Under the pieces are notes generated by a model. The model saw only the letters and a list, made by a program, of their open reading frames with translations. It made no database searches and was not told the origin of the DNA. This document shows positions 58,301 through 64,000 of a stretch of DNA of 64,000 nt, in pieces (the first letter of the stretch is position 1; each line of letters opens with the position of its first letter). The stretch is from Manis javanica (Eukaryota > Chordata > Mammalia > Pholidota > Manidae), in assembly GCF_040802235.1 (NCBI RefSeq), contig NC_133174.1:107947647-108011646 (forward strand), given 5' to 3'. The position numbers were made by a program, and so were the translations under genes.

Positions 58301-60097
58301 ATTGTGCTAGATACTGAAGAGAAGCAGTAGTAAAATAAGATTTGGTCCCCACTCTGGAAGAGCTTAGAATCCTGTTGCAAATAATACCTAGATATGTATA
58401 TGTAAAAACAAAGTTTAAGAAAAGAGTATACAGACATATGAAGGTGTTAAAATCCAAAAACTGAGGTTTCCTGGTAAAGAAATTCTGCTTTAAGACTGTA
58501 GCATGAACTTGCTGCACTGATGGACAGTGACTGCATTGGGGTATGGGTGGGGACTTGATAATATGTGTAAAGGTAGTAACCACATTGTTTTTTCATGTGA
58601 AACCTGCATAAGAGTGTATATCAATCATACCTTAATAATAAAAAAAGAAAGACTGTAGCATGACTCTTGTTGAGTTTCTAGCCTGCCAGCCTCTCCTACA
58701 GATTTCAACTAGCCTGACCCCACAACTGGGTGAGCCAATTTCTTAAAATATACCTCTTTATGTTATGTGCTTCAAGAAAGTAAATTCCAGACAAATTTGA
58801 TGTTACCTAGCCTGAAGAAAATCTTCAACAAATAGAAAACCCACTATAAACATTTATTGTGCTAAATACTGAAGAGAAACAGTAGTAAAAGAAGATTTGG
58901 TCTTATTCCAGATGAATAAAATGATCAGATTAAGGATATTTTAGATTTCCATCTTCTGACAATTCAGTCAGATTTTGCTCAGGGTAGAGAAGGAGCATAG
59001 ACACAACTAGGCCTCAGTTTAAAACCAGACTGTGAAGTAAGTCCCAAGCTTGTTCCAGGAGATTATAGAAAGGCATTATATAAGATGGTTTATGGCTTAT
59101 GAAAGGCATCCACAACACCTAAACAAGTATGATAGGAGCCGCACTTCATAAATAAAGTGATTCAGAGCTGGAGTTCAGGGAATGCCTGATTTCCAGTATA
59201 TACTAGTGATATCTTTGAGATCCAAGAGGTGCTCCTTATGTAGGTAAAATATATGGGCACACTGGTATCCCTGATATTATTTTGTTAACTCAGGCTTTTC
59301 TCAACTTTTATGTTTTAAAAAATTACTCTCTCTTCTGCCAAATTCTTAATATATTTTAGATTCTAATTACTGACAAATTTTAATACAATGCAAGTGTAAA
59401 GTATTATGCAAAAATTCCAAAAAGTGCTTCATGCTTCAGACACCTTAAATAGAACTTAAAATATCTTCCTAAATTTCCACAAAACTGCTAAGACACATCA
59501 ATGGCAAAATGGCCCCTCTACTTCTGAAATAATTTTGCTCTAAGGAAAAAAATCACAACATGAAGACCTAGCATCGATTCATAGAATATAATTGTTAAAC
59601 ATTAATGATTTCACATAAATTAGTAACTTCATGATGCAGATTAGTACCAAAGCAGTTCTGATTAGATAGAGAACTGTAACTGAAGTCATACCCACTTTGC
59701 CAAGGATAGTTATTTTGCAAAATTATTTTATAAAAGAAGCAAAAAGCACAAGTATATCGGCAAATCCAGACAGAATCTGTTAAGTAACATAAAGTAAACA
59801 TTATCTTATGAGCCTAACATGTTTCTTTTTTGTAACTTCGATTAATTTGTAGATAACTCCCACAAAGTATATGCAAATGTTCAAATACTTGACAGTGTGA
59901 CAATAAAAACTGTCACAATCATACAAATAAAACATTTGTTTTCATGCTAGAATGAAGACACAATTCAAATAAGAATTTCTTACTTTAGACCATGAAAGAT
60001 CAAGGAGATCAGCAGTATGTCCTTTATATTTGCAAAATGGCCTTTGCCGAAATGGTGCATTTTTATCATCAGGGTCTTCATCAGCTCCACTGCATAC
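31296..60097 (-). CDS. WDR44: WDR44 C-terminal coding region, eight exons (3' part of gene)
   Basis: WDR44 (RAB11-binding protein, rabphilin-11) is a WD40 protein of recycling endosomes that binds GTP-RAB11 and acts in endosomal tubule traffic and ciliogenesis control. Eight exons join in phase: 60097-59984, 49006-48884, 46161-45970, 45786-45685, 45472-45357, 43911-43784, 41497-41363 and 31390-31296. The total is 1,005 nt, or 334 codons plus stop, and every intron has GT/AG ends. Translated pieces such as [16 protein letters not shown] and [14 protein letters not shown] match my memory of mammalian WDR44. The N-terminal two thirds, including the RAB11-binding part, lies beyond 64000. Introns hold L1 and ERV insertions on both strands. 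No exon is damaged, so the gene looks functional. Confidence 0.95.
31566..31665 (-). mobile_element. Short L1 3' end fragment
   Basis: On the minus strand it reads GTTGTAACCACAATGTTGC, CCTTCATAAG, then TCAGTGATACCTTAATAAA and an A/T-rich tail. This matches the tail type of the ~140-bp insertions at 58507 and 60591. No clear target-site duplication was found. Confidence 0.6.
31666..33583. other. Last WDR44 intron, distal part: unique sequence, MIR, simple repeat
   Basis: A MIR remnant (plus) lies at about 32455-32610 (CATGCCAAGCATTTTACATA, then ATTTTACACATGAGGAAAAC). A GA-rich simple repeat lies at 32955-32990. The rest is unremarkable AT-rich intron. Confidence 0.5.
36051..37905 (-). mobile_element. 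ERV env-LTR unit, copy 2, with serial 3' extensions, nested in L1
   Basis: It is flanked by perfect 16-bp duplications CCATCCCTTGACTTTT at 36035-36050 and 37906-37921, inside L1 ORF2. In sense order (minus strand): env TM fragment from 37905, spacer, PPT and LTR U3-R ending at about 36559, an A8 run (36551-36558), a second partial U3-R (36550-36289), a longer A-run with CAAA repeats, then ~200 bp of an old L1 3' UTR (36260-36060) ending in CAATAAAAAA and an A-run. Each module ends in A-rich sequence, as if successive read-through transcripts had been copied. It is 5'-truncated within env. Confidence 0.88.
37668..37904 (-). pseudogene. Retroviral env TM fragment (copy 2)
   Basis: A 5'-truncated version of the TM fragment at 447-746, with the same heptad stretch, LQN-x3-IDYL segment, single-cysteine loop and shared stop. 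It starts abruptly at the target-site duplication, so the truncation happened at insertion. It is not functional. Confidence 0.7.
38376..39139 (-). pseudogene. L1 ORF1 pseudogene (element at 33.6-40.4 kb)
   Basis: It starts [20 protein letters not shown] at 39139, with the coiled coil up to the RRM start, then a frameshift near 38690-38760. The rest, in frame from 38687, holds [16 protein letters not shown] and [16 protein letters not shown]. Only one diverged copy of the 11-residue unit is present, with [13 protein letters not shown] after it. Confidence 0.88.
40316..40414 (-). other. Non-L1 5' extension inside the L1 target-site duplication
   Basis: About 99 bp between the L1 5' end (minus strand ...GGGAAGATGAGGTGGCATG) and the duplication at 40415. 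In sense it begins AACCTCGGCAGCACCAGACT, is GC- and CpG-rich for ~55 bp, then turns AT-rich and ends GATGATGATCATGG. No match was seen in the other L1 5' ends of the window (8041, 16295, 63232). It could be a 5' transduction (RNA started upstream of L1) or a template switch to a cellular RNA. The source is not identified. Confidence 0.7.
40430..41362. other. WDR44 intron sequence, no feature recognised
   Basis: Continues the intron after the L1 duplication. Only short, unsupported frames. No exon-like segment was recognised before the splice donor at 41362. Confidence 0.4.
41363..41497 (-). CDS. WDR44: WDR44 coding exon
   Basis: 135 nt encoding [40 protein letters not shown] and DTMSSG. The acceptor is TTCCCAG at 41498-41504 and the donor GTAGGT starts at 41362. 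It adds a WD40 strand pair followed by an acidic linker. In phase with the neighbouring exons. Confidence 0.95.
41724..43500 (-). mobile_element. 5'-truncated LINE-1 in WDR44 intron
   Basis: Minus-strand L1 3' end (T-run and GGTATCATTAATC at about 41727 on plus) reaching into the ORF2 region just after RT (TCCCATGCTCTTGGCTAGG in sense). Flanks CAAATAAA at 41716-41723 and 43501-43508 form a short duplication. ORF2 pieces lie at 43092-42739 and 42734-42483, frameshifted. Sense to WDR44. Confidence 0.88.
43784..43911 (-). CDS. WDR44: WDR44 coding exon
   Basis: 128 nt encoding [36 protein letters not shown] and FWEGIK. The acceptor is AAATTTAG and the donor GTAAGT at 43783. It carries a classic WD40 repeat ending in YIW. 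The split Ser codon is completed by the exon at 45357. Confidence 0.95.
43965..44165. mobile_element. MER5-type hAT DNA-transposon remnant
   Basis: Degraded sequence with AGCTTATTGAAATACAGACT and CCTAGACTCACTCTGG, similar to MER5A/B elements. Boundaries and strand are uncertain. The following ~240 bp to 44404 is unassigned intron sequence. Confidence 0.4.
44405..45026 (+). mobile_element. ERV env-LTR unit, copy 3 (5'-truncated)
   Basis: It begins TGAACAACCTAAGACAGG, well downstream of the env frame, then continues through the AAT-repeat region and the PPT (AAGGGAGAAA) and LTR U3-R, ending CCCTCTCA plus an A-rich tail with an interruption (TGGGCAG). It is flanked by AAAAAGGATTAAGAC (44390-44404) and AAAAAGGATCAAGAC (45027-45041), a 15-bp duplication with one mismatch. 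A variable 5' end, an A tail and a duplication are hallmarks of L1-driven retrotransposition of an RNA. Antisense to WDR44. Confidence 0.9.
45357..45472 (-). CDS. WDR44: WDR44 coding exon
   Basis: 116 nt encoding [38 protein letters not shown] and the first two bases of the next Ser codon. The donor GTATGT starts at 45356 and the acceptor is ATTTAG. One WD40 repeat ends in RLYD. Confidence 0.95.
45685..45786 (-). CDS. WDR44: WDR44 coding exon
   Basis: 102 nt, phase 0 at both ends, encoding [18 protein letters not shown] and [16 protein letters not shown]. The acceptor is TTTTTAG and the donor GTGCTA. A basic loop between two WD40 repeats. Confidence 0.95.
45970..46161 (-). CDS. WDR44: WDR44 coding exon
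   Basis: 192 nt, phase 0, encoding [18 protein letters not shown] through [13 protein letters not shown]. It contains one complete WD40 repeat ([11 protein letters not shown]) and most of a second ([20 protein letters not shown]). The acceptor is TTTTCAG and the donor GTAAAT. Confidence 0.97.
46162..48883. other. WDR44 intron with a hAT-like remnant and an old L1 fragment
   Basis: 46817-47039 is bounded by imperfect inverted ends CAGAGGTTCTCAAC and GCTGAGAACCCCTG, and contains ATCTGGAGACATTTTTGATT and GGATGCTGCTAAACACCCTG, as in non-autonomous hAT-Charlie elements. About 47085-47180 is antisense old L1 3' UTR (ATTGACATGTAACATCAC). A TA/TG simple repeat lies near 47415-47442. The rest, including 47450-48880, shows nothing recognisable. 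Confidence 0.55.
48884..49006 (-). CDS. WDR44: WDR44 coding exon
   Basis: 123 nt, phase 0, encoding [38 protein letters not shown] and HPR. One WD40 repeat with the MDKTVRLW end. The acceptor is CTCCATAG and the donor GTAAGT at 48883. Confidence 0.96.
49007..50614. other. WDR44 intron with MIR and L2 traces
   Basis: MIR (plus) at about 49690-49870 (AACCCTATAAGGTAGGTACA, TTGAGGCACACAGAGGTTAA). An L2-like phrase TTCAATAAATACTTACTGAA lies near 50352. No other feature was recognised. Confidence 0.5.
51216..52106 (+). CDS. L1 ORF1 protein, intact (296 aa)
   Basis: Same domain order as the 307-aa ORF1 at 5523-6446: coiled coil (about 35-105), RRM beginning [17 protein letters not shown], and a C-terminal domain with RRTTPRH and [16 protein letters not shown]. 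Two copies of [11 protein letters not shown] are present (residues 41-62). No stop or frameshift. The start is the Met of [10 protein letters not shown], conserved between copies. Confidence 0.92.
   Translation: MKRQNYRQTKITETTPEKETDLTSPPEKEFKINIMNMLTEMQRKMQEQWDEMQRKMQEQWDEVQREITDVRKEITEVKQSLEGFISRMDKMQEAIEGIEAREQERIEADIERDKRISRNEKTLREICDQSKRNNIHIIGVPEEEERGKGIESLFEEIIAENFPKLGEEIIEQTMELHRTPNRKDPRRTTPRHIVIKMARIKDKERVLKAAREKKVTYKGKPIRLTSDFSTETLQVRREWHDIFNAMKQKGLEPRILYPARLSFKCNGGIKQFPDMQKLREFASHKPPLQGIIQGLL
52302..56112 (+). pseudogene. L1 ORF2 pseudogene (composite copy)
   Basis: The endonuclease is complete and in frame from 52302 to about 53415 ([27 protein letters not shown]). A frameshift follows near 53412 (KINKKISL then stop). 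The RT region has a CGA-to-TGA type stop after GWYNI (54026), an altered catalytic motif LVADDM in place of LFADDM (about 54392-54408), a stop after DAIPI (54788), and a frameshift near 55530. The C-terminal part, 55510-56112, keeps [18 protein letters not shown]. At least four disabling lesions. Confidence 0.93.
56868..57167 (+). pseudogene. Retroviral env TM fragment (copy 4)
   Basis: A 99-codon frame equal in length to the one at 447-746, with the same shared stop. Both loop cysteines are lost (to Gly and Ser), so the disulfide loop cannot form. A tryptophan-rich stretch in another frame just after the stop suggests that the anchor region was lost to an ancestral frameshift. A relic only. 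Confidence 0.72.
57943..58276 (+). promoter_or_regulatory. Retroviral polypurine tract and LTR U3-R with poly(A) signal
   Basis: The polypurine tract AAAGGGAGAAA (57943-57953) is followed at 57954 by TGTGGGATCC, a typical LTR start. TATA-like ATATAAATC and GTATAAAAAT lie within the first 30 bp. AATAAA is at 58252-58257 and the transcript end is at CTCTCA, about 58276, 19 nt downstream, followed by an A-rich tail. The same end (CCTCTCA plus A-run) occurs in copies 2 and 3. U5 is absent, as expected for an RNA copy ending at R. Confidence 0.8.
58296..58390 (+). mobile_element. L2-like 3' end, split by the composite insertion
   Basis: GTGCTAGATACTGAAGAGAA followed by GGTCCCCACTCTGGAAGAGC is typical of the L2 3' region. 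Its upstream part lies left of the insertion at about 50586-50614. A very similar block lies at 58822-58902. Confidence 0.55.
58507..58648 (+). mobile_element. Short L1-end insertion (142 bp)
   Basis: It starts ACTTGCTGCACTGATGGAC and ends CATACCTTAATAATAAAAAA. Perfect 15-bp duplications AAGACTGTAGCATGA at 58492-58506 and 58649-58663. The 3' part (GTGAAACCTGCATAAGAGTG) differs from the young full-length L1 tails but matches the insertion at 60591. Confidence 0.92.
58664..59983. other. WDR44 intron, duplicated 80-bp block and plain sequence
   Basis: 58822-58902 repeats, with few differences, the flanks of the composite insertion (50586-50614 joined to 58296-58347). The rest is AT-rich intron without recognised elements. 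Confidence 0.55.
59984..60097 (-). CDS. WDR44: WDR44 coding exon (most 5' in the window)
   Basis: 114 nt, phase 0, encoding [38 protein letters not shown]. Acidic linker between WD40 repeats, then the start of a repeat ([11 protein letters not shown]). The acceptor is TAAATAG at 60098-60104 and the donor GTAAGA at 59983. The next upstream exon was not found before 64000. Confidence 0.95.
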
Positions 60098-60590
60098 CTA
60101 TTTAGACATAAAGACAAATGTTAAAGCTAGAAAAAGAAAAGCTTCATATTCTTCCCTCCCCATCTGTTCTCTCATTATTTTGTATGATGTCTGACTGAAA
60201 TCCTGACTTACCAAAAGCAAACTCTCCTTTAGGCTGAATTTACTACTGAAATACTTCTTCACCAGCTTGCCCTAAAAAACCAGGATCATCCCTGAAAACA
60301 CTGTGCTATCACAATCTTTCCCTCCCTCGCAGAGGTGCCACTGTCTTTTTCTGAGCATCTGTTCCTTCAGGAGAGGTGGGTGCTGGCACAAGGGGGTGAC
60401 TTGTGATTGGTTTAAACTAATCAAGATGAGCTCATCCCCTTTCCCAAAGTTGACTGGTTTAGACATGGGCAGGTGCTTTAATTTTCATCAATGAGGCATG
60501 AGGGAAAAGTTTTTTCTTTTTGTGGGGTGTGTGTTTGTGTGGGGGAGGCTTCTAGAAAGATTTCTTCATTCTTAAAAAGGGGCATACTAA

Positions 60591-60728
60591 TCTTACTACA
60601 CTGCTGGACAGTGACTGCAATGGGGTATGGGGGGGACTCTATAATAAGGGTGAATGCAGTAACCACATTGTTTTTCTTGTGAAACCTTCTTAAGAGTGTA
60701 TATCAATGATACCTTAATAAAAAAAGGG
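60591..60728 (+). mobile_element. Short L1-end insertion (138 bp)
   Basis: Starts TCTTACTACACTGCTGGAC and ends ATACCTTAATAAAAAAAGG. Duplications GGGGCATACTAA at 60579-60590 and 60729-60740. Nearly the same start point and 3' variant as the insertion at 58507. Confidence 0.9.
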
Positions 60729-60740
60729 GGGGCATACTAA

Positions 60741-63231
60741 AGGGACCTTTGTCTGAGCATTGTCATCTGCATATGATACTAAGACTGTAGTAGCCATTTT
60801 ACTACCATGAGGGGAACAAGCTCAAGAGAACAGATAAAGAATAGTAAAGCAGGGGGATGGTAGGATCTTATGTCTCTGATGACACTACTCAGCTGCTGAA
60901 TTAACCAGTCCTGGAACCACCTTACCTCCAGACTTGCTTTCTCATTGTTTAGCATTTTCAATTGGATTTCTGTTACTTGAAGTCAAAAGCATCCTGACAG
61001 AAGTATGTAGAAATAATGTCATACATGTGTGCCATGCATTTAGTTTTCAACATGTTTTTTTTGTATTCATTATCTGAATAAATCCTAACAACTCTGTGAG
61101 GTATTAACTTTATAAAGATGAAGAGAGTAAGAAAAAAACTGAGGCTCAAAGAGGTTAAAGCAACATATTAAAGGTCACACAGTCACCTTCAAACAGCAGA
61201 ACCAAAGCAGAAATAGAAGTCATCGAACTATAAATTCAGAGGTTGTCCCCAAATGTTTTAGAGGATACAGCATGAGCAATCATATGGAGTACAGGCTAAG
61301 CCTTGCATATTTAGGGAAAGGTAGTTAGGATGGGAAAAAAGTATATGGAGATACAGTAGGGGATTAGGGTGGAAAGGTACTTTGAGACCAGATCACAAAG
61401 CACCTCAAATTTGTGGCTTAAAAGTTCAGACATTCTAAGGCCATGAAGAGTCAACACAGGTTTCTGAAAAGGAAAAAACCGATTATCTGACCAGTGCTTT
61501 ATATAGAGAATGCTAGGCAGTAACATAAAAGATGGTTTGGAGAGTGGACACAGAAGAGCAGTCAGTAAGTTTAAGAAGAATAAGGAGGACAGGTGGCTTC
61601 TAGGGGATATATAAAAACTACCACTGCTTTTTGTCTAGAACTTTACAGTTCATAAAAACATCTTCATGTCTACTGTGGAGGCACAACAGCAACTGGATGC
61701 CCTGATCTTCTGCCAAGCAATCCTAACCTAGACGACTAAAGCCAATTTCCTGAATTGTGCCACCAGCCTAGTGAGCACTGCTGCAAGACATAAAACTAAA
61801 CAGGATTGCCCTCTTACATAAAATTCAACTTTTGTTTAATAACCATTTACATTTCACTAACTCCTTAGCATATTTTCTCAAGCAGTGATTCCAGATCTTT
61901 TTCCTCCTTAAACATTCATTTTCTTCTTTCTGTACTCTACATTTTTCCCCCAAAATCCTAAGTAAATGTTTTTTTTATTGTAACGACATGATCAGTGTAC
62001 ACAATTCAGAAAACATAAAGGAGAAAAACTAAAATTAAAACCACCCATAATCTGCTAACATTATCTTCAATCTTTGATTAAAAGAAAATCACTGAAATCA
62101 AATGCATGCACAATTCAGTACCTTCCTTTTTTATACCATGAACACTTTCTGTATTACACTCTTTGCAAACATTTACTAGCTTCATATGGATGTGCCATGG
62201 TTCTCCAGTTTGTTGGTCATTTAGACATTTACATTTTTTTGCAAATATAAATAGGAATTCAATGAACATTCTGGAACATGAATCCTTATCTGTTTTTGAT
62301 TATTATTTTGTTCCTAATATAAGGGGTGTTACTGAGTCAAAAGGTCTATAAACTGAAGATCTTTACAGTATCTTATTTATTTCTATAAAAGTAGGTAATT
62401 TTATTAATAGGAAAATTTAGAAATATGAAGTATAAAGAGTCAAATAAAAATCACCTAAAATCCTAACACCTAGAGATGATTTAGGGTATTTTCTTTAAGC
62501 TTTTTTATCTGTAAACATTTGCAGATATATTTAGTCAGAATTGGAATAATATTGTATCCAATTTTTATTCTGCTTTTTTCACTTACCACTTTATTTTGAA
62601 TATTTTTAAAGTTGTCTGAAAACAACTTAAGGACTGCATAGTATTTTACTGTATGGATTATACCATAGTTTTTATTTTTCAACTGTTAAAAATTTACATT
62701 GGTCAAATTTTAGCTACTATGAGAACACTAAAATGAAAATCGTTTTACTTACATCTTGGGCATATGTGATTATTTCTTTACGATAGATTTTTAAAGGTAG
62801 AATTTTTAAGGGCAGAATTACCAAGTAAAATATTTTATCTACCTCTATATATTTTTCTGAATAGATACCTATAGGAAGATATTTATATTTCTATATAAAT
62901 ATGTATATATTTATATATATAAATACACCATTGATTTTATCAGCAAATACTCTGTAAGTGTAATAGAGCCCTCTTTTAAATACAACTACCATACCATTAC
63001 CACACATAAAAAATGCCATTTGTATCATCTAATATCTAATCATGTCCAAACATTTTCATTATTTTAAAATGTCACTTTAAAGTTGGAATGCTATTAAACT
63101 TGAAAGCCCTTTGATATTTATTAACACTAACTACACACCAGATACTGCATTAGTTAGTTTAGATACCAAAATAAGTAAGACATTTCTTATGTTCTTATAA
63201 TCTATTCTCTGTATTTAAAAACCACGGACTT
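60741..63231. other. WDR44 intron with MIR and an old LINE remnant
   Basis: MIR (plus) at about 61030-61190 (AACTCTGTGAGGTATTAACT, CTGAGGCTCAAAGAGGTTAA). About 61980-62870 reads like an ancient LINE in antisense (TTTTTCACTTACCACTTTAT, GACTGCATAGTATTTTACTG), assigned with low confidence. A (TA)-rich tract lies at 62880-62930. No exon was recognised. Confidence 0.45.
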
Positions 63232-64000
63232 GGGAGTGGAGCCAAGATGGTGGCATGAGTAGAGCAGTGGAAATCTCACAAAACCATACATATTTTTGAA
63301 AATACAACAAATATAACTCTTCCTAAAAGAGAGACCAGAAGACATAGGACAACAGCCAGACTACATCCACACCCGTGAGAACCCAGCACCTCGCGAAGGG
63401 GGTAAGATACAAGCCCTGGCCCGGTGGGACCCAAGCACCCCTCACCCCAGCTCCCGGCAGGAGGAGAAGAGTCAGAGCGGGGAGGAAGAAGGAGCCCAGG
63501 ACTGCTAAACACCCAGCCCTAGCCATCTGCATTGGAGCGCAGACACACAGTGTGTGCGTGGGGTACTGGAAACTAGGGAAACAGGGCAGTAAGACCTGTG
63601 GGCGGGTCCCCGCAGCTGGTGCCCTTGGGAAAAAGAAAAGCGAGTGGTTTCTGAAAGTCTTAAAGGGACAGTGACCCCAAAGCTGGACGGAAGCATCCCG
63701 GGACACCTAGTCCAGCAGCTGGGAACCCCGGAGAATGCCAGGCGCCCTAAACCCCTGGGCAGCAGCGCAGGTTGGAGGCCCCTCATGGAGATAAACAGCC
63801 TCCCAGCCGTTTCCCCTCCAACATGGCTACACCGTATCGGAGAAGCAGCCTGAGGCAGGCCACACCAACAGTAACTGTGGAGCTAAACACCATAGCGGCC
63901 GGGCAAGAATCAGAAGCTCTGTCTGGACGCAGCTGCCCAGCACAAGCCGCTAGATGTCGCTGTTCTCCCAGGAGAGGAAGGCCACAAACCAGCAAGAAGG
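63232..64000 (+). mobile_element. LINE-1 5' UTR (element continues past window edge)
   Basis: It begins GGGAGTGGAGCCAAGATGGT, the L1 5' end with a YY1-like site. The next ~770 bp align in order with the proximal and distal 5' UTR parts of the L1 at 1171-8041 (AACCCAGCACCTCGCGAAGG, TCTTAAAGGGACAGTGACCC, TTCTCCCAGGAGAGGAAGG), but without the tandem monomer array. The last bases precede the ORF1 start by about 60 bp as judged from the copy at 51150-51216. Antisense to WDR44. Confidence 0.92.

Overview
The window is nuclear DNA from a placental mammal. The evidence is intron-split WDR44 exons with GT/AG borders, old mammalian repeats (MIR, L2, MER5-type, MLT1-like LTR, L1M-type) and many young LINE-1 copies. 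I saw no carnivore tRNA-Lys SINE, Alu, B1/B2, bovine BovB or equid SINE. A SINE-poor, L1-rich genome with this L1 subfamily and this env-LTR repeat suggests a pangolin-like laurasiatherian; the order and species are inferred, not shown.

Host gene: eight C-terminal coding exons of WDR44 (RAB11-binding WD40 protein, X-linked in human) lie on the minus strand between 60097 and 31296. All splice phases agree, giving 334 residues and a TAA stop at 31296-31298. A tentative 3' UTR follows to about 30366. The 5' exons lie beyond the right edge. Left of about 30 kb is intergenic DNA built of repeats; no other gene was recognised.

Repeats from left to right: (1) 1-8041, minus strand, is an L1 (intact 307-aa ORF1, ORF2 with two lesions, a tandem ~209-bp monomer promoter) joined at its 3' end to a piece of endogenous retrovirus (env TM fragment); the window cuts off the retroviral end. 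(2) 8468-9790 is a 5'-truncated L1. (3) 13760-14910 holds old L1 pieces, one with a 5' inversion. (4) 15560-24560 is a three-level nest: an L1M-type element split by a near full-length older L1, which itself holds a 1.0-kb L1 and a 94-bp L1 end. (5) 24865-25255 is an MLT1-like LTR. (6) 33599-40414, in the last WDR44 intron, is an L1 with an internal ORF2 deletion, a nested env-LTR insertion (36051-37905) and about 99 bp of non-L1 sequence at its 5' end. (7) 41724-43500 is a truncated L1. (8) 44405-45026 is a truncated env-LTR copy. (9) 50626-58295 is a second L1+env+LTR composite inside a single target-site duplication. (10) 58507-58648 and 60591-60728 are two ~140-bp L1 3' ends with nearly the same start. 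(11) 63232-64000 is the 5' UTR of another L1, cut by the window edge.

The main discovery candidate is the composite. Two L1 copies carry the same retroviral fragment at the same junction. One is complete and bounded by one target-site duplication, and its RNA ends about 19 nt after the AATAAA of the retroviral LTR. This fits an L1 lineage that read through its own poly(A) signal, captured a neighbouring ERV 3' end and used the LTR polyadenylation signal as its new terminator. Shorter copies of the same ERV end at 36 kb and 44 kb show that the unit spread repeatedly through the L1 machinery.
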